The translations under genes and the position numbers were made by a program. 64,000 nt of DNA from Aspidapion aeneum (Eukaryota; Arthropoda; Insecta; Coleoptera; Brentidae): NCBI GenBank assembly GCA_963576565.1, contig OY755044.1, positions 96,648,495-96,712,494 of the forward strand. The letters are read 5' to 3'. The notes beneath the pieces were generated by a model, which did no database searches, was not told the origin of the DNA, and worked only from the letters and a program-made list of their open reading frames with translations. Below are positions 22,401 to 34,400 of the stretch, piece by piece (the stretch's first letter is position 1; each line of letters starts with the position of its first letter).

Positions 22401-25400
22401 AAAGCTAATTTTTTCCGCAATTATGAGTATTTTTTTAACCGAACATTCAAACGGAATACAGACCGAAGTGAAATTTTTCATGATTGAATTTAACCCAGGA
22501 ATGCAAATATTATATGTGTTGAACGACGCGCCACGAAATCCGGTCAATAACCTCGGCCGGTACTGGGATTCTTAGTCAAGCTCTTCTGAAAATGGCAGCG
22601 GCCATTTATTAAGTCCCCGACTGTACATCATATTAACATCACTACATTAAATTGATATTAGGTCATTATTTTGACAAGTAAAACGCTATTTTTATACATC
22701 GCAATTTTAATGGTCGTTCTATTTTGATAGTCGCTATTTCATTACTCGGTATTTTATTACTCGCTTTTTCGTACGTCGCTATTACGTTCGGGAGTCGTAT
22801 AATACTCAGGGTCCAGTCATGTATACATCGTCATAAATTTTCACCTCAGTTTTTTATATATGTTGTCAAACCCTGTATAAATACGCTTGAAAAACTATTA
22901 TTAGGATTTACAAATGAGACGATGTAGAATCAAATAGCCTGGTTTAGGCCAGTCATTACAGCGAAAAACAGAGTCTTAGCTTGCATAAGATGGTATAGTC
23001 GCAATTTTGACAAATGTATACATTGGAGTTCTACAAAATAATTCGTTTTCGACCGTGGCGGGGGGAGAGGGGTCTCCCCTCCACTTCTTGGATTTAGTGT
23101 GCACGAAAATGGTTTTTTTTAAATGATTTGGTGGAAAATTAAATTATCTTTAATAAATGGATAGCCTTGAAAACAGTTTTTTGTAAATATCTCAAAAACT
23201 AATGCTCCTCCTAGGCTGGGGCTTGGGTCGAGATTAGGGTTGCCAACTCCTGGAGCCAATGGAGGACATTTTTATATGATCTCACAATTAAATCTAGTGC
23301 TCGTTCCTTAAAATAAAGCTCTATACGTATAAACATTATATAAAAATTACTAGGTAGGTACGTATATATATATATTAGTATGTATTTTTTAAATTAAAAA
23401 AACATCTTTTTCAAAAATTAATCAGGAGCTTAAATATCATATTATTTTTTTACAATAATGGGTAAAATAACTACTTTTTAAGGCTCAAAATTAATGTTTT
23501 TGATCATGATGCCTATTTTTTTTGCCTGCGGCGAGTACCTTTATGTCATTGTTTTGCTTCACCTTTGCAAATGACCACGAGCCGCCACTGAGACTCATTT
23601 TAAAGTAAAAATTAAAATAAAAATATTTTGCTGTTGAAACAGTCCAATCAAAATTAATAGTTATTTAAAAAACAAGTTTTAAAAACGAATTTATTTATAT
23701 GGGCGAGACAGTTTGGTGGGCCGAGCCTTAGCGAGGTCCTAAATTCGAGCGAGTTGTGAAAAAAAATTTTCATGCAATATACAGCGTGTGCAAAACTTTT
23801 GCACTTGCTCTGTGAAAAACGCCGTTTTCAGTGAAAAACTTCATTATCGGAGGTAGTTTTTTAATAAATGTTGAACACTGTTTTTGTAGAAAATAATATG
23901 AATTCTATTTTAATATGTACTTTTGTTTTATTTTTATGCAGGGGTTATGTATATAAAAATTAAAATACCTATTTTGCTATTTAGACAGCCAAAATAATAA
24001 ACAAACATCAATATTTTTGTAAAAAAACACAATCTGTAAGTTTTTCTGAATTAAAAGATAAATGGCTTTTTAAAGTTGATTGGATTGCTTAAAAATCTTA
24101 AAATGGTAAAAAAAAACTGAAAAAAATAATCAAATTCTATACCAAAACAACAACAAAGATCATATGATGTGATGTTGCACATCTGTTTTCAGATAAAAAT
24201 AAAAAAAAAAGTTAAAAGTTGTCCAACTTTTTATTTTATAGAATCAACTATTATTTTTATCTGTATATATAGTGTATAAAGTCAGCATAAAATAATGCAG
24301 CATAAGCAGAAGTGCTAGATTTCAAGAATATTTAAAAAAACAGTAAATAGTAAATTGAGGCATTTGGGGCAATCATCTTAAAGGCCGCTTGACATGGTTA
24401 ATATTTGCAAGCAAAAAATGTCGGTCAAATTGTTGCCTACAAAAAATCTTCTTTTCGTTTGACATTGTGCATGGCCATGCATGGATTCCCCAGAATCTAG
24501 GTAAAAATTCCCCAGTTTGCATGCAAAAAAATGGCCACCACAAAGTGGCGAATAAAATTAAATGAAAACAAATCAATTCATGTTGCTTTTACAAACAAAA
24601 ATATAAATCACATACAAATAACAATTAACAACATTCCCGTACCATATTCAAATCAGGCAAAATATCTCGGTATAACACTTGATGCCAAATTGCGCTGGAA
24701 AGCACATGTTAAGAAAGAAAAGAAGAACTTGAGATAAGGTATAGAAAAATGAACTGGCTAATTGGAAGGAAGTCCAATTTAACAATTCATAATAAGTTAC
24801 TGCTTTATGGACAAATACTGAAACCAGTATGGACATATGGTATTCAACTATGGGGTTGTGCTAAAGAGAGTAACATTCTAGTTTTACAGAGATTTCAAGT
24901 ATTAAGAAACTTTGTGAATGCACCTTGGTACGTTCGAAATAGTGACCTTCATCGAGATCTAAAAATCGAAACTGTAGCAGAGACTATAAAAAAGTACGCA
25001 AAAAGCCATGAAGATAGACTTCATCGGCATGTGAATGTGGAAGCAATTCAGCTTCTAGACAATACTATGCTAGTTCGAAGACTAAAAAGAGTGAAGCCGT
25101 TTGAGCTAGTAAACTAAGTGAATTACACATAAAACAAAATAATGTTATAAACACAACACAATTGTGAGTTACAGACTAAACAAAGCGGGGAGAACTGTTG
25201 AGTGAACCATAAGTTTAAATCTGACTTTTCTAGTAAATTAAGTTAAAACAAAATTGCTAATTAGTCTTACTGACTAGATTGTAGTACAATAAACACAGTG
25301 TGTTTGACAAATAAAAAAAAAAAACAAAAAATGGCACCGGACCGATAAAAATGGATTGCCAGTTTTTAGTGTGAGCTTAGAGGCCCATATATTGGCAGAG

Positions 25401-28400
25401 TATTTTTTAGGATCACGAAAAAAAATCATGTTTTTTTAGGTTATATTTTGTTTTAAAAAAACTTGTAAAAATGGTAAAACACTTTTTTCAAAAAAATTCA
25501 TATTTTGGCCATACGCCAGTTAGGCCTGCGCTATTTTGGCCGCGCTATTATGGCCTGCGCTATTTTGTACCACTGCCCTTTTAAACAGTGTTTCACAAAG
25601 TGGTGTTAAAGCTATTATTGGCACTCCAGGGGCGTCAGCGTTCTGATTTCATTTTTTATTTGTTTTATTCAATTTTTTTAAAAACTAAGCTTTTTAAAAA
25701 ATCTCGTTCTACTATATATTGTTAAAAATAAAATTATATTTAAAGCAATATGCATCTGGTGGATTTTTGTTAACAGGGAACATTGTCAAATTTAAAGGTA
25801 CTTTACTCTTAAGCAAAACTCATATTTTTTGACAAACCTCGTATACCACTGAAAAAATTTGATATTTAATTACTGTATTCTAGATTTTAGATAATGCAGA
25901 ACTTTTTATGAAGAATAACTTTTTTTCCTAAATATTAGTAATAAAGAAATTCCATATGATTTCAACTTAGGGGGACACACTGTATATTTTGAGTGTTCCC
26001 CGTTAACAAAAACCCATATTAATTTAAAACTTATGTTATTTTTAACAATATAGGGTAATACAAAATTTTTCGGAAAGCTTAGTTTTTAAAAATATTGAAT
26101 AAAAAAAATTAAACATATTAAAAAAATTACCACAATATGAGAATGCCCCTGGAGTGTCAATATTTTAAACACTACTTTGTGATACACCATTTAAAAGGAA
26201 ATTTTATTTTCTTTGGCAAAGGAATTTTCATATTCTTCCCTAAAATCCTTAGTTTCTTTGAAACGTGAATAAAAACGATTTGTTTTCGTGATCTTAAAAA
26301 ATAAGCCCAATTTAGGAATGCCAAAGTACCAACCGTTAACTTCACCCACTTGAGTGATACACCATTCGAAAGATATTTTCATTTTCTACAATAAAGGTGA
26401 TAACACTTTTTCTGGAAAATGCTATGACATAAAACTTAATATTTCGGCTTATTTTGCATAATATCAATAAATCGTGTATTCATTGATAATATACTATAAA
26501 ATACCATGGGCGCACCCAGGGAGGGGGGGGGCGGGTCCCGGGCCCCCCCAAGCCTTAGATTTTTTTACACATTTTCCACATTTTTCATGAAAAAACACAA
26601 AAAATAGCTTTAAATTGGACATCATGAGGCTTCGGCCCCCCCCCCCAAGAGGCCTCGGGCCCCCCCAAGACATATTCCTGGGTGCGCCATTGAAATACAT
26701 AGGAAACATGTCGTCCCCTTCATGACATACCGACGTAACTGACTATTGGTAAAGAGAGACAAAAAACTAAATAAACCAAAGTTTATCAGGCCATAGGATT
26801 GCTATATTAAAAACCAAACAATTAATAATGACTTCTGGAAGATCTATAAGAAATATAGATACGCCACTTTGTCATATTAAAGTCGACAAAAATAATGTTA
26901 TCTGACGACGTAACTTAATTTATGAAATTTTTGGCACTTACGTCGGTATGTCATGAAGGGGACCATGTGTACTGCTAACACCCTAACACTTCAGAGTTCA
27001 TATCTGAGCAACGGTACTACCAATACAACTCAGTGATATCTCATTTTAAAGGATGTTAACTAGTCTTTATTTTATGTCATAACAGATTTTTTTCAAAAAT
27101 AAGCAAAGGACACTAAAAAAAACATTGGTCAATATCCAAAATGACGACGAAATATCTAGCCTCATAACTCGAGAACCGTTCGTTTGACATAAAAACAAGT
27201 ACAAGCGATTTTATAGCAAATTTTATTGTCTTCAACTCTTGTTTAAAACTTTTTTTTCTAAATTCTACAGGAACCAATTAATTTAAAAAAAAACTCTTTT
27301 TGTACACACTAAATCCAAGATGTCAAGCTTAAAAACTAAGATTTTTTTTTCAGGACTCCAAACTGAACAGCACATTTTGCAAGCTAAAATTCTATAAAAA
27401 TCAAACAAGTTTCATGGCTAATTGGGTAAAAAGCAGTTTTTGTTTCTGTCATATTTTTCCGTGGGTAGCTTGAAAGCTTAACCACACGGGGGTCCAAGAT
27501 CTAATGGACATCTAATAAGTGTTTCTTCCTTATGGGACTCCTCAGAACAGTGCTTGGTCAATGTGAAACCCTTGCGAAGTTAATTAGATGGTTTTGTCTA
27601 TAATCCTATGTTAATAGTGAGAAAACTCTCACAAGAAGCGCCATCTACCGAGATACGAGAGAAACCAGAACACGAGCAGGTGAAAATAAACTGCTATACA
27701 TATCGATCAATGAAAAGATCGATTGCAAATAAAAAGAAACAAACCATCCGTGAGCTACGACAGGTCTACTCTCTTTCAGGCCAGAACAACGCTGATTAGC
27801 GTTTTTACCCGCCATCAGACACGTGAGCGTCAATCAGTGGAATTTTTAAGCCAAATATTACTAACAAACGTGAAATTTAGTACCAGTGAATTTAATATCT
27901 GAGGAGTCCCATAAGGACAAAACAGTTAACTGTCAACACTTATTAGGCGTGTGTGATTTTGGACCCCCGTGAGGTTAAGTTTTTGAGCTACCCACGGAAA
28001 AATATGAGAAAAACAAAAACTCCTTTTTGCCCGGTTAGCCACAAAACTTTTGATTTTTAAATTCACTGGTACTAAATTTAACGTTTTCTAAAATTCTATA
28101 ATGACTGGACTATTTATGAAAAATGTAAACTTTTTGAAAACACGCTAAATTTCTTCACAAATAATATCCGCTACGCATTTTATAATTTCCAGGTTACTAA
28201 ACATAATGATGTAGTTTATTTTTAAGTTATATAATAAAAAAAACATATGACAATGTTTTAATATAAATTTTATGCATTTTCGCGCTTGGACAATTTCCAA
28301 TTAAGTTGGCGATGGAAAAGTGTTATTCTCATTTTATGGACATAGTTTACGATAACTTGGTTTATTTATAACATTATTTGAATAAGTAAATAAAAAAATA

Positions 28401-31400
28401 AATATAAATAAATAAACAAAACACTCAACTGCTAAATTTACTTGTAACTACTAGTCGCAGTTGAATACAAAATTGATAGGTATACCTATAATGTACGACA
28501 TGCTTTAACTTTTAGTTTTGATGCCCAAAGCGCACTTACGAAATTATACAGTTTTGTATTTTTATGAATGAAGTTATTGAGTAATTTTGACGAGTCGTTA
28601 AATACCGAGATGAATTCCAAGACGTGCGCAAGCGTTGATCTGTCACTTCTGCCAACCAATCAACTGAGAGATATTTCAGTATGGTTTTATACAGCAAAAC
28701 TTTAATAATTCTCAGTTCTTTTTGATGAAAATTCGTCGTTTTTGTGCTGTGAAAATGCCGGTGACGTGCAAGTTGTGTGACAAATTATTTAGTGCCCAAT
28801 TTAATTTGAATAAACACTGTCATCGGGGTTCTACTGTATGTCTATGCTACGATAAACATTTTTTAAGATTTAGCGCATTTAAATTTGTCAATACTCCCAT
28901 GGCAAAACAAAATAAACGTGAAATGCAATATAGAAGAAATACTGCATATACCTCAAAAAATATTAATCGCAGCACATAGATATTGTAAATTTTTGAAATC
29001 AAAAAGAAAAGACGAATCTTAAAATGCAAAAATATACAGGGTGTTCCCTCTCAAAAAATCGACTTCATTGTCACACCCTGTACAGGGTGTCCCAAATTCG
29101 TTGTTTTTTTGTGGTGTCGGGTATTTCTAGGGGAAATAGAAAAAAACTGAGCCCCCTTTGCGACGCTTAAATTTTAAGAGAAGCCTAAAGGTGAAAACCA
29201 CATTTAGCCGAAGCCGTTTTTAAGCTACGGAGTGTTTTTGTCTGCATTTTGCTTTTGTGTAAATAGCTTTCTTATAGATCTTTTCTTGAAGAATTGACAG
29301 ATGTAAACGGTTTTTATTTATCTGTTTTGGTTTTTAAAATATTGCATAAAGTTGTTATTTTTCTTACAGAATAACTCTCTTTTTATTCGATTTTTAAAAT
29401 CAGCTTAAAATTTCCTTTAAAATGATGTATCACACTCAATATTTTAATTTTTAATTTTTTTTTATTGTTTTCTTTTTAATCATCTCTTTATTATTTTTTT
29501 ATTTTTATAAGTTTATAATATTAAAATATTTTAAACCCATTAAGCAAACTAAAATATGTGGTAAAAATAAAAATAATTAATTTTATGTGATATCTCAAAA
29601 ACTAAACGTGACAAATGAAATTTAATTTAACAGTTTAATTCCTCTTAAAAAAGTGTCTTGGAATGTTTTCACAGAAATAAAAAATATTAATAAATAAACA
29701 AGTTATAGACCCCTTCCCAAAATGCAGACTTTTTAGAAACACCCCGTAGTTTAAAAACGGCTTGCTATATCAAAATGCGATTTTCACCTTTAAGCTTCTT
29801 TTGAAATTTGAGTGTCGCAAAGGGGGATCAGGTTATTTTAGCCCCTCTAGAAATACCCGAAACCTCCCAAAAACATTGAATTTGGGACACCCTGTACATG
29901 GTGACGGATAGAAAAAAATTATGTTGGCTTTTAAAGTTGTCATAATTAACCAAAAAAATCTACAATTTATTATAGCCCTTTATTTTCAATGATAAAGTTG
30001 CTGAGTGCTCAGGTTATAAAAAACCACCCGGTACCGACATAAAATCATACCTAAAAATTAGAATTGACCATTATTTTATACCTTGAATGTTTTATTATAC
30101 GTTAAGCTCTTCGATCTCGCACCAATCACGGTATTCGGGCCAATAATTTAAATTAGACATTTTGACGTTAATTTTGGCGCATGCTCCTTTGATGGAATTC
30201 ATCTCGGTATTTAACGACTCGTTAATTTTGTACCCAACTGCGACTAGAAGTTGCAAGTAAATTTAGCAGTTGACACAGGGACAAATTCGAGTTAAAGAGG
30301 TTAAAATTCATATAAAAAGTGCAGGGACCACTTAAAAGGTTCGAGTTATAGAGGTTCGAGTTAGAGAGGTTCGACTGTATTTACAATTCATTTAGCTTTA
30401 CCCAAAAAGTACGTGTAGATTTTCTACGGACGCGGACAGTGTTACCTTCCATTGAGTGAAGGTGCGGGAGGAGAGAGGGAGGTGGGAACTATTAAAATGG
30501 TGTTGAAAAAAATCTTAAAGCGTGTGCCGAAAGAACTTTTGAAATCGCTTGAATTTGTGAAAGTTATAGCTATAACTATTACTAATTAGGATGGCCTGGA
30601 GGAGAAAGGGAGAGGCGAGGTAGTAAAATCTTGTTGGAAAAAAAATCTAAAAGCGTATGCAGAAAGAATTTTTGAAATCGCTGTATATTTGATAAAAGTG
30701 GAATTTTTAAAATCACTGACCCTTACCATCGAAGAAATATTTCTTCGATGCTAATAATTAGATTTTAAATAATTTTTTTAGGTACCTAGTGGCAAAGAAA
30801 AATATAAAACCTGGCGAAATAATCATAACTGAAGAACCTCTTGTTGTTGGTCCATGCACTGGTGGTAAAGTGCAATGTTTGGGATGCTACAAAAATTTAG
30901 AAAAAGAAAACAAAATTCCAGTGTATGTATTGATTTTCGTGTTTGATGAAGATTAATTCATTGATTCATTCGATTTGGTTGGCCTCCACATCGAGGCTAA
31001 CTAGCCACAGTCTGTAAAACATTTTTAGCTCTGATTTCTGAATTGGACAATCACATTCATACCACATATACCCCCACGGAAGGCAATTTTCTTTTCTTAT
31101 TGAGGATTTAATTTTGTCTGATGCTCTGTGTCGAGCACAGGGGTCTTTATCGTGCTAGCGCCATCTACGCTCTTAACACGGGATCACCGGAATAACGTGA
31201 CTTCCGAACCACGGCCTTGTATTCATCATTTTCCTACTTCGTTAATGCCCAAACTTCGCCCAAGACAAGCTTTACTCTTACATCCGGTAAATCTGTATTC
31301 ACAAAAGCTACGTTTACATTTGGAGAGTTTACTGGCGGAAAGTACTGGCAGCCACTAAACTTGCCATATGTAAACTACAAGAAAGTTCACTTGCTGCTCT

Positions 31401-34400
31401 CCTCCAAGTACAGCTACGTTTACATTTAGAGAGTTTACTGGCGGAAAGTACTGGCAGCCACTAAACTTGCCATGTATAATCTACAAGAAAGTGCACTTGC
31501 TACTCTCCCGTAAGTACTTTCCAAAAGTTGACGGGCCGGCTAGTTTAGTGGCTGCCAGTACTTTCCGACAGTACTCTCCAAATGTAAACACATGTCAGCA
31601 AGCGTCCTGTGAGAAAGTGTCCACGTTTTTTACAATGAATAAGTGGGATGGAAATCAGATAATTTCCTTTTTCAACATATATTAAAAATATGAAATTTTG
31701 TGGAATATCAAGTACATCATCAACCTAAGTGGGATGGAAATCAGATAATTTCCTTTTTAAACATACATCAAAAATATTAAATTTTGTGAAATATCATTTA
31801 CATTTCGGTAGTCTGTATAAATACTGCAAGGAAGCAAAACTATCACCAGTGGCCAGATAGCGTAATGTGACTTCCAATTTATTTTGGGAGAAATAGGACT
31901 GCTCATACACGTTTCCGATTTGGTCAGTTTATGTTAACCTAGTCTTAACAGTTTTTTAAGTTTTTGGTATGATAATCTCATAAAATTCCTATAAGAATCG
32001 GGATCTTCAGTTGATATCTCCTTTAAGAATCGTTCTGATGCAAGTACTTCTGCGTCTGATCCAATCTCTAACCCAAACTCGTTTTTTCCTAGTTTTCTTG
32101 CGTTCTAACTTATTTATTAAATTATTGGCAATTTCACATACAACAAATTTAACAGCAGCACGCACTACCGCCATTTTTTTTAACTACTTGACAAGTAAAC
32201 CTGAAAACGTGTAAACACAAAACAATGAACAAGTTTAGTGGCTGCCAGTACTTTCCGCCAGTAAATTCTCGAACAAAGCAAGTTTAATGGCTGCCAGTAC
32301 TTTCCGTCAGTAACCTCTCCAAATGTAAACGTTGCTTAACGGAGAGTATGTTCGAGTTTGTAATGGCAGGTATGGGAATCGAACCACACACCCTCTTATT
32401 GCAAAGCAAACCCACGCCCACTGAACCAATTGATTTTGAATTTTTTACAAAACGATTTAAAAATATTGCAGTCAAAAACTAAGTAAGGTAGTAATTTTTT
32501 TAAATTCTGTCATCAGTCCGAAAAATGAAATTTGGCACATATATTAACAAAATGTGTTTTGGAATCATATGTATATATATCTTCTACGTTACTACACCTT
32601 TGCGTCCAAATCTCACTGAATTGAAGTTGAACGCAACTGTTCACTAAACACATTTATTTATTGCTGAAATTAATCGAACCGAACCAGTTTCCCTATTCTA
32701 TGCCCTACAAAAAGTGCTCAACTCACCCATTATCCAACAAATCTCGGCACATGAGATCGAGGGCGTCGGATCTCCGAGGCCACGTGTGGTCTCTCTGCTG
32801 GTCAAAGATGGAAGGGACGAAGTCTCGCATTTTTAGACTCGCGGCTACAGACTAAAATGCACTCTGGCTCCTTCGATTTCGAGGTTATGTTTTAATTGTT
32901 TTGTTTTTGTTTAAATAGCCTGGAGCATGGAATAAATAAATTTCTTCGATGGTGGAAGTGTTTGAAGTCCTTTCGAGTTTTAAAAATTAGTATTAAAAAT
33001 ATTTGTCGTGTCGTTAGTTCGGTCAAATTTAGTTCAAAATAGCGCTAGTAACGAAATAGGGTGTCTTTCTAACATATTTTTTCAGCTCTTTGTCGTTGTC
33101 GTAGGTCACGGAGTATAGTTGTTTTCTTTTATTTGCATTCGATCTTTTCATTGATCGACACTGTATAGCAGTGTTGTTCCCTGCTTTTGGTTTTTTGTTT
33201 CTCTCGTATCTCGGTAGATGGCGCCTCTTGCTATAGTTCGCTCACTAATTACATTTAATTAGAGACAAAACCGTCTGATTAACTTCGCAAGATTTGTCAC
33301 TTGACCAGCAGTGTTCTGAGGAGTCCCATAAGGACGAAACGGTTAACTGTCAACACTTATTAGGTGTCCATTAGATCTTGGACCCCCGTGAGGTTAAGCT
33401 TTCAAGCTACCCACGGAAAAATATAAGGGAAACAAAAAACTCCTTTTTGCCCGATTAGCCATGAAACTTGTTTGATTTTTAAATTCACGGGTATGAAATT
33501 TCACGTTTCCCTGACTTCTTTCGCGGGATCCTAGCGGGTGTGAAACAAAACCGAACCGAACCGAACTTAACCGAATCGAATTATCGGTTTAGTTCGGTTT
33601 GGTTTCACAACCTCTGGGATGCCGGTTCGGTTCAGTTCCGTTCCGTTCGGTTCGGTTCGGTTTTGTTTCACACCCACTAGGATCCCGCAAAAGAAGCCAG
33701 GGAAGTTTTTTTTTTGAAAAAATATGTTAGAAAGACTACTCGTTACTAGCGCTATTTTGAACTAAATTTGACCGAACTAACGACACGACAAATATTTTTA
33801 ATACTAATTTTTGAAACTCGAAAGGACTTCAAACACTTCCACCATCGAAGAAATTTATTTATTCCATGCTTCCAGGCTATTTAAACAAAAACAAAACAAT
33901 TAAAACATAACCTCGAAATCGAAAGAGCCAGAGTGCATTTTAGTCTGTAGCCGCGAGTAAAAAGAGTCCTTTTTAGTGTTTTTGTTGTATGTCACGTCAA
34001 CACATGACACTGGGCATAGAATCAAAAATAGGTAAAGTTTCTTGACAACAATTTCAATTTGGATCCAACAGTAGTGTCCACTATAATAAACAAAAACTCT
34101 AATTATTTTTAAGCCCTCTTTTAAATATTTAATCATTGAGTTAGTAAGTATATTAGGTTTTTGTTTTATGTTATGCTATGTTTATTGTTCTGTTCGTCAT
34201 ATTTTTAAAATAATAATAAAGATTTGTGACGTAATATCATAGAACATAGGAAGAGTGTCTCCATTTGAAAGTGCAAATGGCTTGCGATCAAAGCACGGCC
34301 TAAGATGTTATGTATAGTAGAGGTGTTGATTTTCATTACTTTAAATTGATGGAGTAATGATAGAACGGCAACGCTTAGGAAGGGCACAAGTCGCTTTCGC

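Larger units (their letters stand above)
19596..22627. mobile_element. 3.0 kb TIR element holding the heptamer satellite
   Basis: GTACAGTCGGGGACTTAATA begins at 19596 and its reverse complement TATTAAGTCCCCGACTGTAC ends near 22627. The AATAGCGA satellite continues on both sides, so this is an insertion into it. The inside holds a GCCGCGG-type fragment, a family A repeat with the AATTTTT satellite, and a repeat shared with 26.4-27.4 kb. No transposase was found. Confidence 0.65.
18490..22790. repeat. TCAAAATAGCGACA satellite, inverted halves, with insertions
   Basis: Units of about 15 bp resembling ATCAAAATAGCGACA fill 18490-18610 and 18875-19060. The reverse-complement orientation (TCGCTATTTTGATAG, TTACATCGCTATTTTG) fills 19350-19595 and resumes at 22680-22790. 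The two halves face each other across a CCGAA palindrome at 19077-19330. Two further elements (18617-18872 and 19596-22627) are inserted in the array. It is a degenerate minisatellite forming a giant inverted repeat. Confidence 0.8.
28421..30274. mobile_element. 1.85 kb foldback transposon, long form of the 12862 MITE
   Basis: The left end ACACTCAACTGCTAAATTTA continues ACTACTAGTCGCAGTTG. The right end reads CAACTGCGACTAGAAGTTGC then AAGTAAATTTAGCAGTTGAC. Inner inverted words GAGTCGTTAAATACCGAGAT and ATCTCGGTATTTAACGACTC extend the arms. It carries a zinc-finger-like frame (28722-28979) and a nested MITE (29083-29894). Confidence 0.75.
32837..33965. mobile_element. Foldback element, 1.13 kb, arms about 245 bp
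   Basis: ACTCGCGGCTACAGACTAAA at the left faces TTTAGTCTGTAGCCGCGAGT at the right. Also CGATTTCGAGGTTATGTTTT faces AAAACATAACCTCGAAATCG, and AACGACACGACAAATATTT has its mirror. The arms look almost identical, so it is young or gene-converted. Its centre holds a family X half copy (33090-33510) and a CCGAA palindrome (33505-33705). Confidence 0.8.

Noticed and set aside
32365..32429. A functional tRNA gene
   Set aside because: A and B box-like words exist but acceptor and anticodon stems do not pair; a SINE remnant is more likely.
33505..33705. Interstitial telomeric repeat
   Set aside because: The unit is TTCGG, not TTAGG or TCAGG, and it is arranged as an inverted repeat within a bounded element; similarity may be chance.
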